Positions 7,602-15,530 are shown, counted from the stretch's first letter. The stretch is 20,118 nt of DNA from DASXPG01 sp036493755 (GCA_036493755.1 DASXPG010000167.1:1-20118), one strand, 5' to 3'. Notes: generated from the sequence alone by a model not told the origin. Made by a program: numbers and translations.

Positions 7602-7850
7602 CTAGCGTGGAACGAGCTGGTTCCGTGCCGAATCCCAGACGGTGAGGGCGTCCACGGGACAGGTGTCGCAGGCTTCGAGCAGCTTTTCGCGATCCACCTT
7701 CTCCGGTTCGACAAAAATCACGACGCCCTCATCATCGAGAACAAAGGCTTCGGCGGCGGCCTCGACGCAGTCGCCGAAACCGACGCAGAGGGTCCGGTCG
7801 ATGCGGATGGTCAGATCGCCGACCTGGCGCTCCACTTCGGCGTCGCTCAC
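7602..7850 (-). CDS. Single-cluster ferredoxin, 3Fe-4S-like cysteine pattern
   Basis: An 82-aa small acidic ferredoxin. Ligands visible are C22, C28 and C64 followed by Pro (CPVDAL). The middle Cys of the usual CxxCxxC is replaced by Phe25, the pattern of P450-type 3Fe-4S ferredoxins. An extra C61 three residues before C64 could be a fourth ligand. The GTG start shares one base with the upstream stop (TAGTG). It probably gives electrons to an enzyme of the cluster, the radical SAM protein being the obvious candidate (inference). Confidence 0.88.
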   Translation of the reverse strand: MSDAEVERQVGDLTIRIDRTLCVGFGDCVEAAAEAFVLDDEGVVIFVEPEKVDREKLLEACDTCPVDALTVWDSARNQLVPR

Positions 7851-8278
7851 TACATCCCCTCGAGGCCGAGCTCGCGGCGGGCGGTGTCCATGACGTCGGT
7901 GGTGATCACCACGATGCCGCGCTCGGCGGCGTAGTCGGCGTAGATCCGCTTCACCATGCCGCGCACGAACGAGGGGACGCGGGTGAGCCGTTCATTGGCG
8001 CCGGCATCCCAGGTGGGCCGGCCTCCCGGGGCCGCAGCCTCGCTCGCGCCGCCGTCCACCTTCGACTGCACCAGCTCCATCGGCTGGGCCGGCACCGTCC
8101 GGCCGCCGATCTCGACGCCTAACGATGAGACCAGCTGCGTCTCCATCGGATTGGTCAGCATCGCGACGGATCGCGAACACTTCGGGCACCGGAACGTTGC
8201 CGCCAGGGTGCCGTCACCGGGGAGGGCGCGCTCCTCGAAACCCATCTGGGTGTCGCATTCGATGCAGAGGAACTTCAC
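7850..8278 (-). CDS. Zinc-ribbon protein with C-terminal PCP_red domain
   Basis: A 142-aa protein starting at GTG with a GTGA overlap to the ATPase stop. The N-terminus is a zinc-ribbon with C5-x2-C8 and C31-x2-C34. After a linker, residues 88-135 form a PCP_red domain: W90, RLTRVPSFVRGMV, then an ITTDVMDTAR helix. Genes of this type are commonly named PCP reductase family protein. PCP_red is the C-terminal domain of the BchB/ChlB subunit of dark protochlorophyllide reductase, but no other subunit of that enzyme is present, so chlorophyll synthesis is not implied. The small stand-alone form may be an adaptor or chaperone that recognises a tetrapyrrole or a partner protein (inference). Confidence 0.85.
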   Translation of the reverse strand: MKFLCIECDTQMGFEERALPGDGTLAATFRCPKCSRSVAMLTNPMETQLVSSLGVEIGGRTVPAQPMELVQSKVDGGASEAAAPGGRPTWDAGANERLTRVPSFVRGMVKRIYADYAAERGIVVITTDVMDTARRELGLEGM

Positions 8279-9222
8279 GCGCCGCCGCCCGGACGCGCCG
8301 CCGCGCCGCCCTCGCCCAGCCGCTCGAGCAACGCGTCGACGGCTGCGGCGATGGCCTGGGCCGCGGCACCGCTCGCCATGAGGTGGCCACCGTCGGCGGC
8401 CTGCTGGGCAGCGGCGTCGAAGGGAATCCCGGCCAGGACAGGAGCCTTCGCCGCTTCGGCGATGTCCTTTCCGGCGTCGCCCGCGAAAAGCGGACGCACC
8501 GCGCCGCAGTCGGGGCAGGCGTAGCCGGCCATGTTCTCCACGATGCCGAGGATGGGGCGGCCCGATTCGCGCACCATTTCGAGAGAGCGGCGCACCGCGC
8601 GGCGCGACGCGTCCGACGGAATCGTCACCACCACCACACCGGCCAGCGACGGCACCAGCTCCATCAGCATTGCCAGCCGCTCCGTTCCGGGGGGCAGGTC
8701 CACCAGCAGGAAATCCAGCTCACCCCAGGACACGTCGCCGAGGAATTCGCGCAGCATCCCGGCCTCCAGCGTGCCACGCCAGATGAAGCCGTCCTGCGCC
8801 GGCTCCTTCCATTTGAGTGGCGCGTCCTCGGCGAGGATCAGGTCGGTGGACATCACCCGGATGCCGTTGGTGCCGGTGGCCGGAACGGCTCCGCTCTCGC
8901 GAACCTCCATCGGCTGGCGTCCGACGCCCAGCATCCGGGCCGCCGTCGGGCCATGCAGATCGGCGTCGAGCACTCCGACGCGCCGGCCGCGCCGCGCCAG
9001 CTCCCTCGCCAGGGCCGCGGTCACGAAACTCTTTCCCACGCCGCCCTTACCGCTCATCACCGCAACGGCATGCCTAACGTTCACCAGGCGCTCCGTCACT
9101 CGCTGCCGCTGCGCAACTACTTGCGCGAGCAGCCCCGAGCGGTCGTCGCCGGTCACTTCATGGTAGGTACGGACGTGCGGGGTCACCGGTCGAACCTTGG
9201 CCGTCTGTGGGGTATGTGTCAA
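8275..9222 (-). CDS. Mrp/NBP35 (ApbC) family Fe-S carrier P-loop ATPase
   Basis: A 315-aa protein. The deviant Walker A is GKGGVGKS (58-65), the switch motif is DADLHGP, and Walker B is LLVDLPPGT. A CxxC (YACPDCG) near the C-terminal third matches the bridging Fe-S site of ApbC/NBP35 homodimers. Known members bind a labile [4Fe-4S] cluster between subunits and hand it to target enzymes. The TTG at 9222 is the longest start; in-frame GTG codons a little downstream are possible, and the first ~50 residues are poorly conserved in type. It is the first gene of the leftward block and overlaps the next gene by GTGA. Clients here could be the radical SAM protein or the ferredoxin (inference). Confidence 0.9.
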   Translation of the reverse strand: MTHTPQTAKVRPVTPHVRTYHEVTGDDRSGLLAQVVAQRQRVTERLVNVRHAVAVMSGKGGVGKSFVTAALARELARRGRRVGVLDADLHGPTAARMLGVGRQPMEVRESGAVPATGTNGIRVMSTDLILAEDAPLKWKEPAQDGFIWRGTLEAGMLREFLGDVSWGELDFLLVDLPPGTERLAMLMELVPSLAGVVVVTIPSDASRRAVRRSLEMVRESGRPILGIVENMAGYACPDCGAVRPLFAGDAGKDIAEAAKAPVLAGIPFDAAAQQAADGGHLMASGAAAQAIAAAVDALLERLGEGGAAARPGGGA

Positions 9223-9342
9223 TTGTGCGCGGGCCCGGATGGATGGGCGCAGGTAGCCCCTTTCGCCGAGCCCCCGCTATATTCGCCTCAAGCGGCTCCC
9301 CGCGAGCTGCGCATTGAAACCCTGAGCGACGGAGAGAGCATC
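9223..9342. promoter_or_regulatory. Divergent intergenic region between the Mrp ATPase and the 60-aa zinc-ribbon gene
   Basis: This 120-nt gap must hold promoters for both directions. A TATATT at 9278-9283 could be a plus-strand -10, with no good -35 at the right distance. No clear minus-strand promoter was found. A TTGACA coincides with the first codons of the Mrp reading frame and has no -10 partner. Confidence 0.35.
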
Positions 9343-9525
9343 GTGGCCGCAGCGAAGAAGACGCCCTCAGCACCCGACGAAGGCTATTGCGTTAAGTGCA
9401 AGGCCAAGCGGAAGATTTCGGACGCCAAGGAAATCAAGATGGCGAACGGACGGCCGGCGCTGAAGGGCAAGTGCCCGGTCTGCGGCACCGGCATGTTCAA
9501 GATCCTGCCGCCCAAAAAGGCGTAA
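9343..9525 (+). CDS. DUF5679-like 60-aa zinc-ribbon protein
   Basis: A 60-aa protein with two CxxC pairs, C16-x2-C19 (YCVKCKAKR) and C44-x2-C47 (KCPVCGTG), enough for one zinc ribbon. The middle carries the KEIKMANGRPALKGKC pattern typical of the DUF5679 family. It is strongly basic, so nucleic-acid binding is possible, but the function is unknown. The GTG start is supported by GGAGAG (9331-9336) 6 nt upstream. Longer readings extend leftward opposite the Mrp gene and are shadows. It is followed at once by a strong terminator, so it is probably a single-gene transcript. Confidence 0.85.
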   Translation: MAAAKKTPSAPDEGYCVKCKAKRKISDAKEIKMANGRPALKGKCPVCGTGMFKILPPKKA

Positions 9526-9539
9526 GCTCCGTATTCCCG

Positions 9540-9581
9540 CCGCCCGCCCCGCTTGCACTGCGTGGCGGGCGGTGTATTTTT
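9540..9581 (+). terminator. Rho-independent terminator after the 60-aa gene
   Basis: A perfect 9-bp stem, CCGCCCGCC (9540-9548) and GGCGGGCGG (9564-9572), has a 15-nt loop and is followed by TGTATTTTT. It lies 15 nt after the stop and separates this gene from rocD. Confidence 0.75.
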
Positions 9582-9597
9582 ATGCAGTCCACTGCAT
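9582..9597. promoter_or_regulatory. 16-bp palindrome, candidate operator upstream of rocD
   Basis: ATGCAGTCCACTGCAT has 7-bp perfect arms and a 2-nt centre, 36 nt before the rocD ATG. A related GCACTGC occurs in the loop of the preceding terminator. It does not match the ArgR box. The regulator is unknown. Confidence 0.5.
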
Positions 9598-9633
9598 GAC
9601 TATTCACCTTTGGGCAGGACGGGTATCCGCGTC

Positions 9634-10854
9634 ATGACGACCACCCAGGAATATCTCGACGAAGTCGGCCGCTGCTCGGCCCGCAACTACAAGCCCCTCC
9701 CGGTGGTGCTCGAGAAGGGCGAAGGGGCGTGGGTGTGGGACGTCGACGGGAAGAAGTACCTCGATTGCCTCAGCGCCTACTCGGCCCTGAACCAGGGCCA
9801 CCGCCATCCGGCGATCGTGAAAGCGGCCAAAGCCCAGCTCGACAAGATCACGCTGACCTCGCGCGCCTTCCACAACGACCAGATGGGCCCCTTCCTCGCC
9901 CAGCTCTGCAAGCTCGCCGGCTTCAGCAAGGCGCTGCCGATGAACTCGGGCGCCGAAGCGGTCGAGACCGCGCTGAAGGCCGTCCGGAAGTGGGCCTACA
10001 AGGTGAAGAAGGTTCCGGAGAACCAGGCCGAAATCATCGTCTGCGAGAACAACTTCCACGGCCGCACCATCGCGATCATTTCCATGAGCACCGATGCGCA
10101 GTACAAGGACGGCTTCGGCCCGCTGACCGCCGGATTCAAGATCATCAAGTACGGCGACGCGGCGGCGCTGGAAGCGGCGATCACCAGGAACACCGCCGCC
10201 TTCATCGTGGAGCCGATCCAGGGCGAAGCCGGCGTTATCGTGCCGCCCGCGGGCTACCTCAAGAAAGTCCGCGAGATCTGCACCAGGCACGGCGTGCTCT
10301 TCGTCGCCGACGAGATCCAGACCGGCCTCGGCCGCACCGGCAAGATGTTCTGCTGGGAGTGGGATGGCGCCAAGCCGGATGCCGTCATTGTCGGCAAGGC
10401 GCTGGCCGGCGGCTTCTATCCGGTCTCGGCCTTCATCTCGAACGACGAAGTCATGGGCGTCTTCAATCCCGGCGACCACGGCTCGACCTTCGGCGGTAAT
10501 CCGCTCGGCGCCGCCATCGGCCGCGCGTCGCTCTCGGTCCTCACCGACGAGAAGCTCGCCGACCGCGCCCGCGAGCTGGGTGACTGGTTCATGGGCGAGC
10601 TGAAGAAGATCGACGCGCCCGCGATCAAGGATGTGCGCGGTCGCGGCCTGCTGATCGGCGTCGAGATGAGCGGCCCGGCGCGGCCCTATTGCGAGGCGCT
10701 GATGGAGCGCGGGATCCTCGCCAAGGAGACCCACGATCACGTGGTCCGCTTCGCCCCGCCGCTGGTGGTGTCGAAGAAGGATCTCGAATGGGCGCTGGAG
10801 CACATCGCCGAAGTGCTGGCCATGAGTTTTGAGACGGCCGGAGCGGCCCACTAG
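9634..10854 (+). CDS. rocD: Ornithine aminotransferase (ornithine--oxo-acid transaminase)
   Basis: A 406-aa class-III PLP aminotransferase. It transfers the delta-amino group of ornithine to 2-oxoglutarate, giving glutamate semialdehyde for proline/glutamate metabolism. Visible features are the N-terminal NYKPLPVVLEKGEGAWVWD, typical of ornithine aminotransferases, the NNFHGRT motif (139-145), VADEIQTGLGRTG with D226, the PLP lysine K255 in VGKALAGG, and STFGGNP (284-290). The length fits the family. The start at 9634 aligns with known N-termini; an earlier in-frame ATG at 9553 lies in the terminator loop and is rejected. It stands alone, with terminators on both sides and a palindrome in its leader. 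Confidence 0.93.
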   Translation: MTTTQEYLDEVGRCSARNYKPLPVVLEKGEGAWVWDVDGKKYLDCLSAYSALNQGHRHPAIVKAAKAQLDKITLTSRAFHNDQMGPFLAQLCKLAGFSKALPMNSGAEAVETALKAVRKWAYKVKKVPENQAEIIVCENNFHGRTIAIISMSTDAQYKDGFGPLTAGFKIIKYGDAAALEAAITRNTAAFIVEPIQGEAGVIVPPAGYLKKVREICTRHGVLFVADEIQTGLGRTGKMFCWEWDGAKPDAVIVGKALAGGFYPVSAFISNDEVMGVFNPGDHGSTFGGNPLGAAIGRASLSVLTDEKLADRARELGDWFMGELKKIDAPAIKDVRGRGLLIGVEMSGPARPYCEALMERGILAKETHDHVVRFAPPLVVSKKDLEWALEHIAEVLAMSFETAGAAH

Positions 10855-10859
10855 TCAAG

Positions 10860-10945
10860 GACAGACTGAGACAGATTACTACAGCCAGCAAGAACCCCGC
10901 GGTGTGTGCCGTGGGGTTTGCTGTCTCAATCTGTCTCAATCTGAC
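10860..10945 (+). terminator. Terminator hairpin inside a long imperfect inverted repeat with decamer repeats
   Basis: The core stem is AACCCCGCGG-type (10893-10902) against CCGTGGGGTT (10909-10918) with loop TGTGTG and one G-U pair. The flanks also pair: the left arm has GACAGACTGAGACAGATT and the right arm holds two exact decamers CTGTCTCAAT (10921-10940) plus a degenerate third. It sits between rocD and the patatin gene. Confidence 0.65.
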
Positions 10946-10968
10946 TCTATCTGCCTTACATTCTTGCT

Positions 10969-12558
10969 ATGTCGCGCGCCTCCCTCGATGCCCGTTCTCG
11001 CCTGAGAGAGGCGCGCGACGCTTTCAAATCCCGCCACGGCGACCTGCATATTCCGGAGCTCTGGTACGCCTTCCAGGGCAAGATTGCGGCGGTGCTCGCC
11101 GGCGGCGGCGCGCGGGGCGGCTACGAAGCGGGCGCGCTGCTGGCGATGCAGGACGCGGGCCTTCCCACCCATCTCATCACCGCGACATCCATCGGCAGCA
11201 TCAACGGGGCGAGCTACGCGGCGCATGCGACTGGTCTCGTCGGTAACGCCGAGCCGCTGGTCGACGCCTGGTTCGAGCTGACGCCGACCGCCGTCGGCGT
11301 CGAATGGACGCGCTATACGTGGATGCTCTTCGGACTGGTCGCCACCTTCAGCGGCATCACCAACCTGACGTACTACATCCTCCAGACGAAGGGTCTCGAG
11401 ATCCACCTGGCGCATCCCGCACTGGCCTGGGGGTCGCTCTGTCTCGCGGGCATCACGGTTCTCCTGTTCCACGACCAGCTTCCCTATCTCTGGTTTCTGC
11501 TCCGGCGGCTGTTGCGCGGATCGCGCTGGCGGCCGGCGCGGCGGCGGCTCGCGGTCTCGGCGGTCGCGAATCTCGTGGTGGCCTCGTTCATCGTCTCGAT
11601 CTTCGAGTCGCTCGACATCCCCGGGGCGTTACGCGACCTGCTGAGCCGCAAGCCGCTGCTGGTTTTTCTGGGCCTCGTCGTCCTGGTGATCATCCAGCAG
11701 GTGCGCCGGCGCGCCAATCCGCGCGTGGGCCGCATCTGGGGACGGATCCTGCGCCTCCCCTTCCGGACCGGCATCTTCTCGAACTTCGAACGGTCGCGTT
11801 TCCTGCGCCGCTACATCCCCGCCGACCGGCTGCGCACCACGCCCATCCGCGTAGTGCTGACGTCGACCGACCTCGAATCCGGCGTGCTGCGCTTCTTCAC
11901 CAATGCCGACCCCGCGTCGTTCCTCAATGAGCGCGGCGTGGAACGGGCCTTCGCCAAGCGCGAGCTGATCCGGATGGACGACTTGATGGACGCCGTCATC
12001 GCCTCCTCGGCACTGCCGATTGCCTACGAGCCGCTGGACCTCGATGGGCGGCTGCATGCCGACGGCGCGATCGTCGGCAGCCAGCCGATCCGACCCGCCA
12101 TCCGCCTGGGATCCGACGTGCTCTTCCTGATCTCGATGGAGCCGCCCGGCGGGCCCCGCGGCGCCATGCACACCTTCGTGGACGTCGGGCTGCGCGCCCT
12201 CGACATCCTGATGCAGCGCAACCTGCAGGCCGACATCGGATTGCTCGAGCAGGCCAACAGCCAGATCGAGACCGCCGCCGCCCAGATGGGAATGCGCCCG
12301 GAGGATGTGGTGATCGAGTTCGAGGGGCGGATGTTCCGGTACGTCAAAGCGTTTTCGATCCGGCCCGACCAGCCGATCGAAAACAGCATTCTCGACTTCG
12401 GCGGCCGCGCCACCGGCGAAACGATTCTCCTCGGCTACAAGGACGCCGTGGCGCAGATCGAGGCGTTCGCGAATTACGTCAACGGCGGCGGCGGATTCCA
12501 GGACAAGCGCCGCACCCTTCCCCTCGAGCTGGTGCGTCCCCGCCGGAAGTCGAACTAG
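10969..12558 (+). CDS. Patatin-like phospholipase with four internal membrane helices
   Basis: A 529-aa protein. The oxyanion glycine motif is GGGARGGYEAG (45-55). The nucleophile elbow is ATSIG with Ser74, where the first Gly of GxSxG is Ala. The catalytic Asp is D365 in the DGA motif. Between Ser74 and Asp365 lie about four hydrophobic segments (117-137, 151-167, 193-212, 228-244) with Arg-rich loops, so the catalytic domain is split by a membrane insertion. The fold resumes with LTSTDLESG near 298 and SSALP near 346. Patatin enzymes hydrolyse acyl esters of lipids. The insertion would anchor this one in the inner membrane. The start ATG lies just after the inverted repeat. The msrA gene follows after 15 nt and may be cotranscribed. 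Confidence 0.88.
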   Translation: MSRASLDARSRLREARDAFKSRHGDLHIPELWYAFQGKIAAVLAGGGARGGYEAGALLAMQDAGLPTHLITATSIGSINGASYAAHATGLVGNAEPLVDAWFELTPTAVGVEWTRYTWMLFGLVATFSGITNLTYYILQTKGLEIHLAHPALAWGSLCLAGITVLLFHDQLPYLWFLLRRLLRGSRWRPARRRLAVSAVANLVVASFIVSIFESLDIPGALRDLLSRKPLLVFLGLVVLVIIQQVRRRANPRVGRIWGRILRLPFRTGIFSNFERSRFLRRYIPADRLRTTPIRVVLTSTDLESGVLRFFTNADPASFLNERGVERAFAKRELIRMDDLMDAVIASSALPIAYEPLDLDGRLHADGAIVGSQPIRPAIRLGSDVLFLISMEPPGGPRGAMHTFVDVGLRALDILMQRNLQADIGLLEQANSQIETAAAQMGMRPEDVVIEFEGRMFRYVKAFSIRPDQPIENSILDFGGRATGETILLGYKDAVAQIEAFANYVNGGGGFQDKRRTLPLELVRPRRKSN

Positions 12559-12573
12559 CATTAACTTCCGTAC

Positions 12574-13116
12574 ATGAGCGCCAGGTCCGAGATCGCCACG
12601 CTGGCCGGGGGCTGCTTCTGGTGCCTCGAGGCCGTGTACGAAAACCTGAAGGGCGTCGAGAAGGTCGTGTCGGGATATGCCGGCGGAAAGCGGCCGAGCC
12701 CGAGCTACGAGCAGGTCTGCAGCGGCACGACGGGGCACGCCGAGGTCGTGCAGATCACTTTCGACTCTTCTATTGTCAGTTACAGGGAGCTGCTCGAGGT
12801 CTTCTTCACCATCCACGACCCGACAACGCTCAACCGACAAGGGGCCGACAGCGGGACGCAGTACAGATCGGCGATTTTCTACAATTCCGACGCGCAGAAA
12901 CAGGTAGCAGAATCGGTGGTGAAAGAGCTTGCCGGGAAGGGGCTTTGGAGCGACCCGGTCGTCACTGAAATCACCGCGGCGCCGGCGTTTTATCCCGCCG
13001 AGGAGTACCATCAGCATTACTTCGCGCGAAATCCGACCCAGGGCTACTGCAGCTTTGTCGTGGCACCGAAGGTGGCGAAGTTCCGCAAGCAATTCATGAC
13101 CAAACTGAAAATCTGA
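12574..13116 (+). CDS. msrA: Peptide methionine-S-sulfoxide reductase
   Basis: A 180-aa MsrA. The catalytic motif GGCFWCLE places the nucleophile at C14. GYAGG, GHAEVVQITFD and the YHQHYF region near 150 are all family marks. Further Cys residues are C17, C49 and one in GYCSF near the end; the latter type often resolves the disulfide. It reduces the S-epimer of methionine sulfoxide in proteins, in the cytoplasm since no signal peptide is present. There is no clear ribosome site before the ATG. It follows the patatin gene closely, and the DinB-like gene starts 10 nt after its stop, so these three may be one transcript. Confidence 0.95.
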   Translation: MSARSEIATLAGGCFWCLEAVYENLKGVEKVVSGYAGGKRPSPSYEQVCSGTTGHAEVVQITFDSSIVSYRELLEVFFTIHDPTTLNRQGADSGTQYRSAIFYNSDAQKQVAESVVKELAGKGLWSDPVVTEITAAPAFYPAEEYHQHYFARNPTQGYCSFVVAPKVAKFRKQFMTKLKI

Positions 13117-13126
13117 GACGAGAGGG

Positions 13127-13660
13127 GTGACGGAGGTGGCGGAGGCGACGGAAGCGACGGGCTTGAATCAGTGGATTCGCGGCGTCCTCATGCGGGATCT
13201 GCGCGGTCTCAAGCGGGAGTTGGAGGCCTATCCCGACGAAGCGGATATGTGGAAGGTCATGCCGGGCACCACCAATTCGGCGGGCAATCTCGCGCTGCAC
13301 CTGGTCGGCAACATGCGCCACTTCATCGGCGCGCAGCTGGGGCATAGCAGCTACACGCGCGATCGCGACGGTGAATTTGCGACGAAGAACATGCCACGGG
13401 CCGAATTGCTCAAGCTGATCGACATGGCGATCATCGGCGTCGACCACACCATGCCGGCGGTGGACGAGGCGACCCTTCGCTCGCCCTACCCGCAGAAGAT
13501 CGTCGAGATGACGGTGACCACGGCTGATTGGCTGCTGCACCTGATCGCGCACCTGGGCTATCATCTCGGGCAGATCGACTATCACCGCCGCATCGTCACC
13601 GGACAGGCCGGTGCGCCTGGTGTGATCTCGGTGCTGGAGCTGACGACGGCGACGAGATAA
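13127..13660 (+). CDS. DinB-like (DUF664/DUF1572-type) metal-binding four-helix protein
   Basis: A 177-aa protein with the DinB fold pattern. His58 (ALHLVGNMRHFIG) and the HxxxHLGQ-type motif with H142 and H146 (LIAHLGYHLGQID) form the usual three-His metal site. Members include bacillithiol- or mycothiol-linked transferases and many of unknown function, so the reaction is not assigned. The GTG at 13127 is taken as start; a TTG 36 nt later would remove the repeat-encoded N-terminus (TEVAEATEATG), which lies in a GACGGAGGTGGCGGAG quasi-repeat. It is 10 nt after msrA and convergent with dnaJ. Confidence 0.8.
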   Translation: MTEVAEATEATGLNQWIRGVLMRDLRGLKRELEAYPDEADMWKVMPGTTNSAGNLALHLVGNMRHFIGAQLGHSSYTRDRDGEFATKNMPRAELLKLIDMAIIGVDHTMPAVDEATLRSPYPQKIVEMTVTTADWLLHLIAHLGYHLGQIDYHRRIVTGQAGAPGVISVLELTTATR

Positions 13661-13670
13661 CGTGCCGTGC

Positions 13671-13686
13671 GCGGCCGCGCGGCCGC
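13671..13686. repeat. Perfect 16-bp palindrome of two tandem GCGGCCGC octamers
   Basis: The 30-nt gap between the convergent DinB-like and dnaJ genes consists mainly of this palindrome. It could form a cruciform or a terminator-like hairpin for both directions, though no T-run follows. Confidence 0.6.
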
Positions 13687-13690
13687 TCGT

Positions 13691-14815
<1,125 letters not shown>

Positions 14816-14817
14816 CG

Positions 14818-15477
14818 TTAGGCGGACGCTCCATCGCCGGCCGCGGGCGCGATGCCCGACCACTGGAGCACCGCCACCCGCGCGGGACGCAGCAGCTGGC
14901 CCTTGTAGCGGTAACCGTGCTGGTACACCGCGCCGACGGTGTGATCGGCTTCGGCGCCGGGCGCCGGCATCGACGCCACCGCTTCCATCGTGTTGGGATC
15001 GAAGGGCTGGCCCGTGGGATCGATACGCTCCAGGCCCGCCGTCTCGAGCGTCTTCATGAACTTTCGCTCGATCGCCAGCATTCCCTCGTGCAGCGCTTCG
15101 CCGGTGGTGACGGCCGGATCGAGGTTGGCCACGCGCGCCAGGTCGTCGATGACGTCGATGATCCGCGAAAAAGCGTGGGCCTGGCCGCGGCCGTTGGCCT
15201 CATCACGCTCCTTGATGGCGCGCTTGCGGAAATTCTCGAAGTCGGCCGCCGAGCGCAGCGCGCGGTCCTTCCATTCCATTACTTCGCGGCTCAACCGGTC
15301 GGCGGTCTCGTCCGCCGCCTCGGCAATCGGACTCACCGGGGCCGCCGGAGCGGCGGCGCCCTCTTCCTCGACCTCGATCCGGGCGATCTCGTCCTGCAAA
15401 GCCTCGACCTCGGCCGACTTGTGGTCGGCCTCCGGGTTGGCTGGTTTGTGCTGGTGCGGATGGTGCTTGCGGCTCAT
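14818..15477 (-). CDS. grpE: Nucleotide exchange factor GrpE
   Basis: A 219-aa cytoplasmic exchange factor for DnaK. A charged, Ala-rich N-terminus is followed by a long coiled helix (about 25-100) with WKDRALRSAADFENFRKRAIKERDEA, then the family signature FDPNTMEAVASMP and the beta-wing end (GAVYQHGYRYKGQLLRPARVAV). The ATG at 15477 has AGGGGAG just upstream. A start at 15705 would translate through the purine/pyrimidine inverted repeat and gives non-family sequence. No CIRCE element (the HrcA operator) is visible upstream, so the heat-shock control is not the standard HrcA type. Confidence 0.95.
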   Translation of the reverse strand: MSRKHHPHQHKPANPEADHKSAEVEALQDEIARIEVEEEGAAAPAAPVSPIAEAADETADRLSREVMEWKDRALRSAADFENFRKRAIKERDEANGRGQAHAFSRIIDVIDDLARVANLDPAVTTGEALHEGMLAIERKFMKTLETAGLERIDPTGQPFDPNTMEAVASMPAPGAEADHTVGAVYQHGYRYKGQLLRPARVAVLQWSGIAPAAGDGASA

Positions 15478-15530
15478 GGCTCCCCTGCTCAAAACGTGCG
15501 TAGGTCCTTTGCGAAGAATAAGATAAGCAA

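Noticed and set aside
7850..8278. Light-independent protochlorophyllide reductase (chlorophyll synthesis)
   Set aside because: Only the small PCP_red domain is present; no BchL, BchN or catalytic BchB core and no other photosynthesis gene in the window.
9217..9222. TTGACA at the start of the Mrp gene as a -35 box
   Set aside because: No -10 hexamer at a suitable distance, and it would place the start well inside the conserved coding region.
8125..9342. Plus-strand reading frame leading into the 60-aa zinc-ribbon gene
   Set aside because: It runs opposite the Mrp ATPase; only the last 60 codons after the GTG at 9343 look like protein.
9604..10851. 415-aa minus-strand frame opposite rocD
   Set aside because: Shadow of the aminotransferase; no motifs and unlikely composition.
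11629..13092. 487-aa minus-strand frame opposite the patatin and msrA genes
   Set aside because: Spans two genuine plus-strand genes and has no recognisable domain.
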